64,000 bases of DNA from Bombyx mori (Eukaryota > Arthropoda > Insecta > Lepidoptera > Bombycidae), in contig NC_085131.1 of assembly GCF_030269925.1 (NCBI RefSeq), positions 3,610,001 through 3,674,000 on the forward strand. Reading direction: 5' to 3'. Below the pieces are notes generated by a model that was given only the letters and a program-made list of their open reading frames with translations, did no database searches and was not told where the DNA came from. Position numbers and translations under genes: made by a program. Shown here one piece after another: positions 1-10,795 of this stretch; the stretch's first letter is position 1; the number at the start of each line of letters is the position of its first letter.

Positions 1-32
1 AAGTTTTTTTGTTATGATATTACATATTTCCG

Positions 33-310
33 GCCGTCTGGTGTAGTGGTAAGTGACATGGTCACTACACAAGGGGGTCGTGGGTTCGAATCCCGCCAAG
101 GGAAGATATTTGTATGATAAATATAAATGTCTTTTCCAGGGTTATGGATGTATATTAAATATATGTATTTGTATAATAAAAATCTTACATTTATTTCCGT
201 TATCTGGTACCTGTAACACAAGTTCTTTACGAACTTATCACGGGACCAGTTAACGTGGCGTGATTGTTAGTAAATATTTATTTATTATTATTTATTATTT
301 ATTATTTCCA
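33..310 (+). mobile_element. tRNA-headed SINE (SINE-S family)
   Basis: A pol III A-box-like TGGTGTAGTGG (about 41-51) and a B-box GGTTCGAATCC (about 81-92) form a tRNA-like head. It is followed by an AT-rich body, a GGTACCTGTAACACAAG-type core and a TTTATTTATTATT tail. The acceptor arms do not pair, so this is a SINE head and not a working tRNA. The same core occurs near 43.5 kb and 56.4 kb. Confidence 0.6.
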
Positions 311-957
311 AATTTTAAACTTTAATTATCTCTCCTGAAAGTTGCAAAAATGTCACTTAAATCAAACAGTCTTTCACCTGTCGATGTCGTCAAAATTTTT
401 TGACGAAGTTAATTTTTTATTTAATTAAAAGTCTTCTTTAATAAAATTTCGATAACGCTAATGGTCCATCCCTATCCACACGACGTCCGAGCCGGCTCTA
501 ATTTGAATTCACGGAGACTCCGCGACGCGTCCGCCGCGTCGGCCGCGCCCGACTTAATGAATCGCGAGGGAGGTGGGAGTCGCGCCCGCCCGGGGTGGCC
601 CGGGGGTGATCGGACGGCCACCGCATCCTCCGCGCGGATAAGTGACGCCCGTGTTGCTCGGTACATAGGTACGCCTTATGTACTGCGGTACATAGAGGCC
701 GGCCTGTACCTACGTAACGCTCGCCAAATTTATGTCCCGCACATGTCTAGAGACCGCGGCGTACCTTTAGAGGGATTTTGCGTGTTTACGTACAAACGGG
801 GGCCGCCAAGATATTCGAGACGGAATTTCGCTCGGACCCTTATTGATGAGGCGGACGGCTTTCGTTAATCCCTTCCACGCTGTCACGACACACGAAGTCC
901 TTTAAAAACAAACTAAATAACAATTCTGGACAGTTAATAGTACAACCACAAGTCCAC
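306..957. other. gene-free stretch with a GC-rich island
   Basis: The first 150 bases are AT-rich and unremarkable. About 470-870 is strongly GC- and CpG-rich. It holds an ATG-started 135-codon frame (461-868, plus strand), rich in Arg, Ala and Gly, that resembles no family I know. A frame of this length is expected by chance in GC-rich DNA. I treat the island as non-coding, possibly regulatory. Confidence 0.35.
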
Positions 958-1040
958 GGATCTTGCTAGGGTTCGTGTTAGCAACGTCATCAGGTTTGAG
1001 CCCCGTTCAAGGCTATCAGCTTAAGTAGAAAAAAAAGTAT
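958..1040 (-). repeat. GATCCGG repeat, fragment
   Basis: Minus-strand fragment of the poly(A)-ended dispersed repeat seen complete at 39.5 kb. It keeps the CTTGCTAGGGTTCGTG motif and the CAAGGCTATCAG stem next to an A-rich end. It is probably a LINE 3'-tail copy. Confidence 0.6.
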
Positions 1041-1615
1041 ACAGGTAACCATTCTATAATACGGTACTTTACAACACGGTTCGACTCTAACACGAAAAGA
1101 AAATTCCCCGAAAACCCTCTTTATAACACGATAACGGTACATCTACAACACGATAACGAGATTTGTGTTTAAAAATAATTTCGAAATTTACATTGTGCAT
1201 TATGAGCAGACAATATATAATTTTTTTTTTTTTTTTTAAGTCTAATTTTTAAGTCGAAATTTTAGTGATTATTTTTTAAGTCTCATAGGTAAAAAAATAC
1301 ATACAGGCATAGTTGAGATGTTACAGAAAAATTACTCTTACTTTTTGTACTGGCTTCTAGTCCCATATAACGCGGTTTCGCACAAGACGGGTCTTTCTAG
1401 GGACGCACCTACCGTGTTATAGAAGGGTTACCTGTATGTAGTACAAGCTAACAGACACCCTTAAATTGCAAACCGAATCAACAATTGAATTTATCCTTTT
1501 TCAAAGTCAAGTTGAGAATGGTCTAAGAAATTAGAGGGAAGTTATAAAATTATTGTATTGCCGTAGGTCCTTGATACGCGTGCAAAATTTTAAGTTTTTT
1601 TTTAATGTCTGAAGG
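1041..1615. other. unannotated AT-rich sequence
   Basis: No coding frame or recognised repeat. A poly(T) run lies near 1220-1236. Confidence 0.4.
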
Positions 1616-1895
1616 ATTACCAGAAGCCCGGAGGCCTTTCCAGTTTCACCAGAACAGGTAGGCGATCAAGGGCTCAGCCAGGATGGGTAGGATTTGCTAA
1701 CAGCTGCCCGAGCGCCTCCGAAGAAGACTTAACAACTCAAGAGCAGCTGCTTCACGAATGAATCTACTACCGGATCGGAATCGCGACCCGCTGAGAAGAT
1801 CCGGCGACAAAATCAGCGGGATGATGTTTAGGTTAGGTTGCACTTCGAACTCTTTGCCGATTTCGACGAGTACGGTAAATCAAGTCAATCGGACG
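1616..1895 (+). repeat. GATCCGG repeat, older subfamily
   Basis: Opens with CCCGGAGGCCTTTCC and runs through CTCAGCCAGGATGGGTAGG, CTACTACCGGATCGGAATCG and GAGAAGATCCGGCGA to a TTCGACGAGTACGGT end. Related copies lie at 4.2, 17.0 and 57.9 kb. It differs from the main subfamily in its first half. Confidence 0.65.
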
Positions 1896-4229
1896 TCTTC
1901 TGAAGTCAATGAAAATTACGTTCAAATATTAAGTACATTACTTACAAACAAACCTACATACCTACATACCGAGCTAATAAAAGCATGTTATAATGTTTAC
2001 GTTTAGTTTACCTAGAAATTTGAAATTTCAAATCTCCAAAGATTTATACAACTGCAAGCTCACAGAGCTGGAGGTAGATATTTTGCATAAAACAATACAA
2101 ATTACCATCTCTTCGTTCCAAAGATATCGCCTCGAGCGACACACGAGCGCTCGGTCCGAAACAAAAGTTGACGGTAAGCAAAATGCTAATTGCCAATTAT
2201 GCAAATAGAACCTTCGCAATGACCAATCAAAATGCTATAAAAATTATCGAAGCGAAATGTATTAATGACGGTATCTAGAGGCTTTTTGATTCTAACATCG
2301 GATTGTATTACGGGATTAAATATTGAAATCACTTATTCATTCTACGAAAAAAACCTTTGGGAATCTAATTATTTATCTTTATTAATCTTTCATGTCATTA
2401 AGGTATGTAACGGGTCAATAAAACGTCTTTTATACTCATAAAAAAATAGAACAAAAAAACAAGCGAAAAATATTCTATATTTTTGTGACTAACAAAGCAC
2501 TTTTATCATTACTCGCCTCCCCCTGTATAGAAAGAATATCGCAATTATCGTGCTCGAGGGTTCGAATCCCGAGTGAAGAGGCCCGTGGGCATCGCGACCG
2601 TATCCCACGCCGCGTCCCCGCCGAGTCGGCCATTATCATCGATAATCACGCGATATCGATTGGCGACGTGCGTGCAGCCCTAATTCTGTTTGTGCCGGCT
2701 TGGGAATTACGCGGATTACCCGAGACTCGGGGTACACGCACGCAAAATACTTATTACGTTGTCATATTACACACGATCAGATGGCGTTTTCAATAAATTA
2801 CTAGCTATTTCAACTTGATTACGTTATAGCGCTTTTAGGGCATTCGTTTACCTCACTGGTTGATCCAGTTAATTGTAGAGAGAGATTAATAAAGCTGGTA
2901 AAATTATATTATGTAGACATCGCTTCCGACAGCCAAGAAATAAATACACAGATTGCTACGATATATATTCGTAGACAGATTGGAATAGTTCACCTGATTC
3001 TGTGTTGCTTTATTTGTAACTAAACTTGTACAATCTTTAGATATGTGCTCACTATAAAATACGTTACGTTTTCTCAGCCGTTTTTTCAGACTACCGCCAT
3101 TTTTATTATGTCTCGTCCCCACTACTGACATTGCTCACACCGACAGTTTTGCTATTTGGCAATCCGAAGATTGTCATAATGATAAATTTTATATTAGTTA
3201 TTTTACAACAACTTACAATTATTACAATAATTAAAACAGACAAATAGTACGGTAGTTTGTAAATTTTAAACAAAACGCATTAACTAATCTGTGCCTCAAC
3301 GCAGTAATCAATGAGCACAAATCTTTTGTTCGTAGATCCTGTGAAAAGATCCACCTGAAAAAAAAACCAAATAAATTTCCAGTTGAAACCGGATCTGCCC
3401 GGATGTTTTGTTTTGTAACAGACCGCCCTCCGCACGCAACAAGTGGTCACATTAACAGTTATTTTATAGCCACGTCACAGAGTTTCAACTGCTTTCACCT
3501 GTTGTTGGGTTAATTGAGTTTCTTTTTTGTTTTTTTAATCGTTTTTTTTTTGGTTCGCTTATGATTTTTGGTAAGCGCGAACGATTGTCACCAATAAGTG
3601 TATTATGGTGTGAAGCGAAATGTTTCATAGGGGTTGTTTCACGTCTGAATTTTAAATAAAAACTACTTTTATAGCTTAATCCTTGCGCTTTCTGTTTCTC
3701 TCTCTCTGTCTCTCTCTTTCTTTGTTATTTTTAAATTAACCGACGTTTCTCGAATTCTTTACAATTTTCGTGGTCACTGACGCGGACGACTGTAGTTGTT
3801 ATTCGTCGGTATTTGATAGAGTCGCGAACTAGTGTCTATTTTTCTATAAACCTTATTATACTCTTTGATTTGTAAGTTTCTTTGCACACACAAAGCACTA
3901 ACTGTATCTTGAGGTCTCACAGTCAGTTTGACAAGTGTTTTCATCTACACGATAAGAACAGGACGATAAGTTGGTCTCTTAATATTTACTTTTATAACTC
4001 AGATTTAAGATTCTTTCATAGGCCTAGTGACCAATTAAATCAAGCGAGGGGTGTCACTATCATCACTAATTACGGAAATAACCAATTCTGCACATGGGCT
4101 TATTCTTAAAACATACTTTCATAGGTCACTTCTGAAGTATACGTATCGTATTAAAAAGTCGTGCACTGAGACCCGTGAGCAGTGTTTTATTCGTTAAAAA
4201 TATTGGATATGTACGTTTGAGAGACTTAA
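1896..4229. other. 2.3 kb without recognised genes
   Basis: Mostly unique AT-rich DNA. A GC-rich island at about 2551-2770 contains a B-box-like GGGTTCGAATCCCGAG at 2559-2574, with no convincing A-box or tRNA fold. A CT-rich microsatellite lies at about 3700-3720. Reading frames here are short, without start context or known domains. Confidence 0.4.
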
Positions 4230-4420
4230 TGCTGAGGGTAAGAACTTCCATCGAGCGGGTGTAATTTCTCGGCAGATCGGAGACCTAACAGCTTGAAGGC
4301 AGCTGCCTTGCGAATGCATCTATTACCGGATTCAAATTGCGGCCCGCTGTGACGATCCGACGAGAAACTCAGCGAAAGTATGGGTTAGGGAGTTCGACGA
4401 GTACGGTTATCAGGGTCCCT
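4230..4420 (+). repeat. GATCCGG repeat, older subfamily, diverged
   Basis: Recognised by GAGACCTAACAGCTTGAAGG, CTATTACCGGATTC, GACGAGAAACTCAGCG and GTTCGACGAGTACGG in the same order as the copy at 1.6 kb, but with many substitutions. Confidence 0.55.
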
Positions 4421-4791
4421 AAGCCTGCTCCTAGTACTAGAGCTGGGGGCGTCTAATAAAAGAGCTAATAGACAGATCGGAGTTCCGAATATTTGTGTCC
4501 GGAACATTTATATAAGCTAGCTTCTCTTGAAAATGTCATTAGCGTGATCAAGGAAATTTTCAAATACCTTAATTTTCTATCATAGTTTGAACGTGTGAAC
4601 TGTTTAATTTTTAGTGAAACTGATACGGATGTGTTTCTTCGCGGGCGGACCGGGTGTCGCATCGTAATGAGTGCGAATAGCCGATAGGATGAGTCCGTCT
4701 CTGGGGGAGAGACGTGCGCCCGCGCTGTCCAAGCGCGCATCCGTTACGGCGGGGATCGTTCGCATTCGACATTATCGACAACGAATTTATT

Positions 4792-5070
4792 ACAAAACAC
4801 TTCTTCTTTGTCTCTACCTTATTATTATAAGGATTTTTTCTATTCCATTCTCTTCTATGAGCCGTCATCTCAATCCTCACTCATTCCTCTCTCTCTCTCT
4901 CTCTCTCTCATATCGTCATTCGCACACACCATCCATGTCTTCTTCGGTCGACTTCTTCCTCCTCTACCTTTCACTACCATTTGCATACATCTCCTAGTCT
5001 TACATGCATCCCCTCTTTATGTATCACCTGTCCATACCACGCTAACCGTCTTTCCGTCCGAATTTATTAC
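4792..5070 (-). pseudogene. LINE reverse transcriptase C-terminus, decayed
   Basis: On the minus strand the translation keeps scattered pieces of a moth LINE C-terminus: LAWYGQVIH, then GMHV, then RPKKTWM, then DDMRE, then EMTAHRREW near 4870-4830. It is broken by frameshifts and by a (CT)n run at about 4888-4910. A better-preserved relative lies at 16.3 kb, ending KRKISCADPT before a stop. Only the tail survives, as expected from 5' truncation during target-primed insertion. Confidence 0.6.
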
Positions 5071-5365
5071 AAAACACGATAGGAATTAAATCTTGGCTAC
5101 TGAGATTTTGTACAATTGCAGAACCCGAATCCCGACAATATGTATTACGATACATTGGGAGCGATGTACGATGATGTCTATCTGTTACTTGTGCGGTCGT
5201 TGACCCTCGATACCGAAAGATTTTCCTTCGAGCCGTACTAAATTTTACTGACTTTACATAAGTAACTTCATATAACAGAATTTAATTTTCAAATTTTATA
5301 AATGTCACTTAGGTAGTTAATACTGTTAGTAGCACGTCGTGTGAGTTTGTTCGGGCTGTTTCTGT

Positions 5366-5478
5366 CGTGAAGCAGTAGTGCGTTTCGATCTGAAGGGTGG
5401 GGCAGCCGTTGTACTGTAAAACGGAGACTTTAGAAGTCATGTTTCAAGGTGGATGGCGGCATTAATGCGTTGTCAAAA
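5366..5478 (+). mobile_element. Bm1 SINE fragment
   Basis: Middle of Bm1 (GAAGCAGTAGTGCGTTTCG, GAAGGGTGGGGCAGCCG, TCAAGGTGGATGGCGG). Both ends are lost. Confidence 0.75.
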
Positions 5479-5574
5479 TCTATGCGTTCCGGTAAAAGTG
5501 ATCCGTGAACCATGTAAGCAATAACAAAAATGTTATTATACGAAAACCTATTCACGCAGTAAGCCTTATTGTGT

Positions 5575-5720
5575 TTAATTTTTTTATTGCTTAGACGACT
5601 GTTCGAGCTCACAGCCCACCTGGTGTTAAGTGGTTACTGGAGCCCATAGACCTCTACAACGTAAATGCGCCACCCACCTTGAGATATAAGTTCTAAGGTC
5701 TCAAGTATAGTTACCGAGAT
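5575..5720 (-). mobile_element. Bm1 SINE, 5'-truncated
   Basis: Starts with the poly(T) and TTGCTTAGA of the Bm1 3' end, then GAGCTCACAGCCCACCTGG and CCACCTTGAGATATAAG. It stops inside the body. Confidence 0.9.
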
Positions 5721-6279
5721 CAATCCTTATCCAGCAATACAGACGGCATTATTCTAATTATTGTTGTATCTATTATGTACACTCAAACTACTTGAGGCTG
5801 AATTTCTCTTATCACATCCTTTAGCTCGTCTTCAAGTGATTGGTCGAATGCTTTTTTTTTCTTTTCAAATTCAAGGCTGCTTCATTATTTAAAATATCGA
5901 TAAGGTATTTAGCGTTGATCGTTCTAGTCACTAATGGACGCCACACGCGCAGCGATGTCGCCGCGAAAGCGAGGCACCGTCCCAGCGGGGGCGATGCGAT
6001 CTCTCGCGCGATGCGTGACCACATCCTGCCTTCGATGCACGCTAAATGTTCCACGAGTCGTAATTACTAACACTGCGGACGCACTTCCGCTTGGGTAATA
6101 AGGAAAATCGGACGAGAACATGAAAAAAAAATTATTTGGCATTCGCTTCGTGGACTAATATAGCATACCTACTCGTACATAATCCATTTTTATAGTTTTA
6201 ATTATTTTACCTTCATGCGGCCAATGATCGCAGGCGCTGGCGGGACATCACAAGGAGTAAAATCATGTCGAATTATAAT
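5721..6279. other. unannotated stretch, partly GC-rich
   Basis: About 5930-6060 is GC-rich with several CGCG sites. A 77-codon minus-strand frame (5821-6054) opens only with GTG and matches no family I recognise. There is no splice or promoter support. Confidence 0.35.
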
Positions 6280-6550
6280 GGTCACGACACTCAGCAGTGA
6301 GGAAACGACGCGAGGAGGAGGAATTATTTTACAGTTCCCACGTCGTTGGTTATAATTATGGAATTTTGCAATAAAAGTTTTAGATTATTTCCGCACCGTC
6401 AGGATTAGCTTGCTATAATACCTGCTACCTCTGTGGAAGGACGCGGGAACCCACCACTAGCAATTTTCCCAAGAAAACCTTTACGTATGTATTCCGTAAA
6501 GGTCACGGTCTTCAGCACTGAGGAACACGACGGAGGATAATACCTGCTAC
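6280..6550. repeat. diverged internal repeat pair
   Basis: GGTCACGACACTCAGCAGTG followed by AGGAAACGACGCGAGGAGG (about 6280-6325) is echoed by GGTCACGGTCTTCAGCACTG and AGGAACACGACGGAGG (about 6503-6538). AATACCTGCTACCTC (about 6418) is echoed at about 6539. This looks like an old dispersed repeat with partial duplication; the family is not identified. Confidence 0.4.
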
Positions 6551-6645
6551 GTAAATAAAAGAAATTTTAAGCTAGGCCCAATGTAGCATGAATTGAAATT
6601 GCCAAAATGCTAGCTATAAATATACACTCATATGTATGAAGAGTT

Positions 6646-6815
6646 AGCCCACAGACACAGCCCACTGAGTTTCTCATCGGATCTTCTCACTTGGTCGCCT
6701 TTCCGATCTGGTACCAGATTTTGCGAAGCACTGCTCTTGCTAGGCCTAGTATTAGCAGCTACGTCAGGTTAAATCACCTATTCGCTTGGAGATTACCAGC
6801 ACAGGTAAGAAAAAT
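6646..6815 (-). repeat. GATCCGG repeat, truncated
   Basis: Minus-strand copy: CAGCCCACTGAGTTTCTC, CGGATCTTCTCAC and GCGAAGCACTGCTCTTGCTA in consensus order. Confidence 0.75.
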
Positions 6816-7175
6816 GAAGACTTAACGTTTGGTTTGGTGTAGCGTTTCTCGTGATAAATATGTGAAGTAAGAAGGTCCTCGTAAAAGCGATGCCATTTTC
6901 CGATGTCCCGGAAGTCTTTACCTGGGCGCATCTGTAGCGCTGCTAACGGCGCGACTCATCCTCGTAAACACGCGCGTAAACCGAACGATAACCCGCCAAC
7001 AGAGACCCGTCGGTTATATACGAAACTTTGTCATTTTTTTTCCATTTTAATCCATTACATCGTATTCATAAAGTTTTTCGTGTTTCCTTTTTGTACGTAA
7101 CGATTAAAGAAAACTTTAAAATTTCGTCAACTGTGAGCACTCGTGAGCACCCGTCGCGTTACGTAGATACAGCAC
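6816..7175. other. unannotated stretch
   Basis: No coding evidence. A short near-duplicate, GTGAGCACTC/GTGAGCACCC, lies near 7133-7155. Confidence 0.35.
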
Positions 7176-7270
7176 TCACTCAAGTTGAGCCCGTGAGCTC
7201 ACATATTCGTCTGAGCGTAGCTGGAATAGCCCCCTAAGCTACCAGCGAATAGGTAGGGGGCAAAAAAGAG
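7176..7270 (-). repeat. GATCCGG repeat, 3' fragment
   Basis: Has TTGAGCCCGTGAGCTCAC and CCCCCTAAGCTACCAGCG before an A-rich end. This is a diverged version of the family's terminal stem. Confidence 0.6.
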
Positions 7271-7329
7271 ATAGGGTTTGTCAGTCGGAAATGATCACTT
7301 CGATAAAGCGGCACGATACGAGGACCCTC

Positions 7330-7535
7330 TCATCGTGGCCGCCGGTAACTACATTCCCGATCCTGCGGAAAGACTGGAAAGCAGTTGACGTCGCCCCAAA
7401 CACGTCTGCATTTTGCGAAGCACGGCTCTTGCTAGGGTTCGTGTTAGCAACGTCGTCAGGTTTGAGCCGCGTGAGCTCACCTAATAGTTAAGGTTCCGCT
7501 CTCAAGGCTATCAACTTAGACAGGGAAAAAAAAAA
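7330..7535 (-). repeat. GATCCGG repeat, internally deleted
   Basis: Contains CATTCCCGATCCTGCGGA, GAAGCACGGCTCTTGCTAGG, GTCAGGTTTGAGC and CTCAAGGCTATCA before poly(A). The central GATCCGG part seen at 39.5 kb is missing. Confidence 0.7.
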
Positions 7536-7639
7536 CGGAAATGAAAAATCAACATATCTACAACATGTAACAACGCAAAAGAGGTAAGCATAGGTCCAAT
7601 GCTACGACCATTTGCTTATTTCTGAAAAAAAAACAGTAA

Positions 7640-7740
7640 GGGTTTTCAGTTCGAAGGGCGGGATCGTCTTTCTACATAAACGATACTTCAATCTCACGTC
7701 TTAAGGTGGTAGAGCTCACGAGCTTCAGTAATCAGTTAAA
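7640..7740 (+). mobile_element. possible very old Bm1 fragment
   Basis: GTTCGAAGGGCGGGATCG, then CTCACGTCTTAAGGTGG and GAGCTCACGAG, follow the order of the Bm1 body with many changes. The assignment is tentative. Confidence 0.35.
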
Positions 7741-8567
7741 AAGAAATGGTTTATCTACCCTTTGCAGCAATAAAGAATCTTCTAATAAGTCTCACATCAA
7801 CAGAGACACAACATTATTAAAACTAGTTTTACAATTTATAATCAGGTTTTTTATTCTCACGTGGTTCTACGAAAAACTATAAACTCTGCAAAGGATTCAA
7901 AGATAATAATATAATGCCAATAATAAACGCAAAACAGAAAATGTATACATTGTTTTAATTATGTTTACGGCTCACGAAAACTGAACAAAATACTACATAT
8001 GGAGAATTTCTTGAAACAAAAGAAGCATCAGCTCATTTCGAATGCACTGTACATTTGCAAAAAACCAGCATCGCTAGCTGAAGCTAAAATAAAATCGGCA
8101 CAAAATAAGGTTGCACTCGCAGAGCGGAATTCTTAAAGCCCTAGGTTCGCGTCTCGCGGGAGCCGCATATTTTTTAACTGGCTCGCAGCCCGGGGTCACC
8201 CCGTCGGGGGTCGATCGCGCCCCCGCGGCGGGCTGGGAGGGTTAATTAGTCGCGAACGCGGTCCAGCTCCACTCCATCTAACTTGTTTCCTTCTTTATTT
8301 GCTTGATACAAATGTTAGGGGGTCAGGCTGACGTTGCGTAGATTATGTGGAGGTAAACTCAAGAATATATCGGAAGGATCGGAATTAAATACATTTACTG
8401 ATTAATTTGATGGGGCGATAATATTGCTGCATTATTACAGTTCTTTTATACGTCGAATTTGAAGCATCAAAAATGTGTTTTATGCAATAACCGCTTCAAA
8501 AAACTAGTTTTACAAAGCTTAATCTTTTCGTAGCAATCAAGAGCTTTTGTGTTTAATATAGAAACAA
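7741..8567. other. unannotated stretch with GC-rich island
   Basis: About 8110-8280 is a GC-rich island that includes a GGTTAATTAGTCGCG segment near 8238. The rest is AT-rich. No frame of note. Confidence 0.35.
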
Positions 8568-8780
8568 CTAGCGTCCCGCCCTAGCTTCGATTCGGAAACT
8601 GTAATTTATTATTGATTTCTTCACTATTTAATGGATGTTATTATACATATAATACCTTCCTCTTCAATCACTTTCTATTAAAAAAACCCGCATCAAAATC
8701 CGTTGCGTAGTTTTAAAGATTTAAGCATACATAGGGATAAAGGGACAGAGAAAGCGACTTTGTTTTATACTATGTAGTGA
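8568..8780 (-). mobile_element. short Helitron-like element (HelE)
   Basis: On the minus strand it begins A|TCACTACATAGTATAAAACA and ends CGCTAG|T, the border pattern expected for Helitron insertion between A and T. The body contains CAACGGATTTTGATGCGG. There is no coding capacity, so it is a non-autonomous copy. Confidence 0.55.
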
Positions 8781-9254
8781 TATATCATCAATACAGGGCA
8801 CCCTGCTGGAATCCATTACGAATTTTCAGGCAAAAACGTTTTATTACGATTTTAAATCATTGAATTATTTTCTCAAAGTCCGAAACCAATTTCGGAACAG
8901 CCGTCATAGTACAACGCCTGAGGGGCGCGCGCGCGGAAGACCCTTCGCAATACCGAGCGTGACGGTCTGAAGTCACAAGGACGTCGGTCCGGGCCCGCGG
9001 GTGAACCGGACCCGACGCTAATGAAGGCGAAATATCTTCAAAGCGGTCGGACGGACCGAGTCGCAGCAGCTAGCCCGCGGTCCCACTGAATCTTTAAACG
9101 GGTCGCTGCGGGAGGGTTACGCAAATGGAACTTAAATGTGTTCGATAGAATATACACATAGGTATAGATACCTTTTGTGAATGTTATTTGAGGAATAAGA
9201 TCGATACATCAGCAGGCGGTCGCGGAAAAAAACTTCAACGAAGCTCATTAAAGT
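8781..9254. other. unannotated stretch with GC-rich island
   Basis: About 8905-9140 is GC-rich with many CpG. No reading frame or repeat recognised. Confidence 0.35.
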
Positions 9255-9708
9255 CTTTTTTTTATTGCTTAGATTGGTGGACGAGCTCACAGCCCATCTG
9301 GTGTTAAGTGGTTACTGGAGCCCATAGACATTAACAACGTAAATGCGCCACCCACTTTGAGATATAAGTTCTAAGGTCTCAGTATAGTTACAACGGCTGC
9401 CCCGCCCTTCGAGCCGAAACGCATTACTGCTTCACTGCAGAAATAGGCAGGGTGGTGGTACTTAGCCGTGCGGACTCACATGAGGTCCTACCACCAGTAA
9501 TTACGCAAATTATAATTAATAAATAATTATTAAATATTTATTAATTATAATTTTATATTATTTTAATTATATAATTTTATATATTTATATATAATTAATA
9601 AAAAATAAATAATTGCGTGTTTGATTTTTATTACACGATGTTATTCCTTCACCGTGGAAGTCAATCGTGAACTTTGTTGAGTACGTATTTCATTAGAAAA
9701 ATTGCAAG
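9255..9708 (-). mobile_element. Bm1 SINE, nearly full length
   Basis: From the poly(T) and TTGCTTAGA, through the whole body, to TTATTCCTTCACCGTGGAAG and GAGTACGTATTTCATTAG on the 5' side. Only the tRNA-like head is absent. About 85 bp of AT-only sequence (near 9520-9612) has expanded inside the TTATAATT linker. Confidence 0.9.
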
Positions 9709-9765
9709 AAAAAAATGCAATTAGAAAAATTACAAATTTTGCAAGTACCCTGTGTTCGAATTGTA

Positions 9766-9998
9766 TTTTTTTTTGTTTCCTATCTCAGCTGATAGCCTTG
9801 AGAGGCTGTTTCAGCGTAACCTTAACTAGTAGGTGAGCTCACGGGGCTCAAACCTGATGACGTTGCTAACACGAACCCTAGCAAGAGCCGTGCTTCGCAG
9901 AATCTACCACCGGATCGGAAACACGACCCACCAGAAGATCCGGCGTGAAACTCAGTGGGCTGTGTCTGTGGGTTATTCACTCGAGAACGATGACCGGT
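9766..9998 (+). repeat. GATCCGG repeat
   Basis: T-rich start, then GATAGCCTTGAGAGGC (stem), GTAGGTGAGCTCACGGGGC, GAACCCTAGCAAGAGCCGTG and CCACCGGATCGGAAACACG. The poly(T) start suggests a minus-oriented retroposon with a poly(A) tail. Confidence 0.8.
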
Positions 9999-10475
9999 GG
10001 GAAAATTGTAAGCACATTTACCTACACCACGTCCTCGACTCTAAAATCAAAAAAAGAAAAATTCCACTTGATGCCCACCGAGCTCACAGTCCACCCAATG
10101 CTAAGTGATTACTTAACCGTAAACATTATAACGTGAATAGTGAGGCTAGCCTTCGGATGCCGCTATAGATAATGCAATAAAAAAGACAGATCACTTAGGT
10201 CTGAACTCAGCCGATGAAGAGATAGATCGCGCAGCACATGTTAAAATCAACAAATTCCGAAGGCGCTTCTATTTGTAAATGAAACTAAGAATGCGACTGT
10301 CGGTATTGTTCATTACGTGAAGTAACACAGCCACTACTTTTTTACACGCTTTATATTAGCTTCACTTGTATGTTAGTATGTTTGTAACTGACTCCTTTAG
10401 ACATGATTTTGACCCACTTTAAACGGCCAGATTTCATTCAAACTTTGTAGATTTATCGAGGACCGATGACTATAC
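9999..10475. other. unannotated flank of the LTR element
   Basis: No genes. Its last bases, ATAC (10472-10475), are one half of the LTR element's target duplication. Confidence 0.4.
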
Positions 10476-10782
10476 AGTAAGGAATACCCTACAAAAAGGG
10501 TATAAAACCGGCGCGCAGCTCTGTCACCCGCGCATTTGTCGGTTGACATTCGTCGAGAGAACATCTTTAAGTGTTAATTTAGGAAACACGAATTTTATAA
10601 TAATGTTGAGGGTACAGTGCCTATAAATAGCAACGCCTTTGCTCGAAACGGTCATTCGATCGGCGGCGTTCGTGAGAGAAGGTAGTCGTGGACATGGTGT
10701 GCGTGAGTCATTGTCTTAAGTTTCTGTAAATGTGTGCTAATTGTTATTTTTTTAAAAATGGTTTTTCTTCTGATTCCTAATA
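10476..10782 (+). repeat. 5' LTR
   Basis: Begins AGTAAGGAATACC and ends ATTCCTAATA. The short inverted ends AGGAAT/ATTCCT replace the usual TG...CA. TATAAAA at 10501-10507 sits 25 bp from the LTR start, so transcription probably starts near 10530. Confidence 0.9.
10501..10507 (+). promoter_or_regulatory. LTR TATA box
   Basis: GGGTATAAAACCGG is a strong TATA match inside the 5' LTR. The same bases recur at 13406 in the 3' LTR. Confidence 0.65.
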
Positions 10783-10795
10783 TCAGAAGTGGGAT
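10781..10795 (+). other. putative primer-binding site (tRNA-Leu-like)
   Basis: TATCAGAAGTGGGAT abuts the LTR end. From memory of insect tRNA-Leu genes, whose 3' ends read ...CCCACTTCTGACA, 14 of these 15 bases are complementary to the tRNA; the CCA-pairing TGG is absent. This is inference and would fit tRNA-Leu-primed gypsy-like elements. Confidence 0.5.

Noticed and set aside
33..105. functional tRNA gene
   Set aside because: A- and B-boxes are present but the acceptor stem does not pair, and a SINE body follows.
461..868. 135-codon ATG frame as a host gene
   Set aside because: Lies wholly inside a GC-rich island, has low-complexity Arg/Ala/Gly content and no known domain, promoter or splice evidence.
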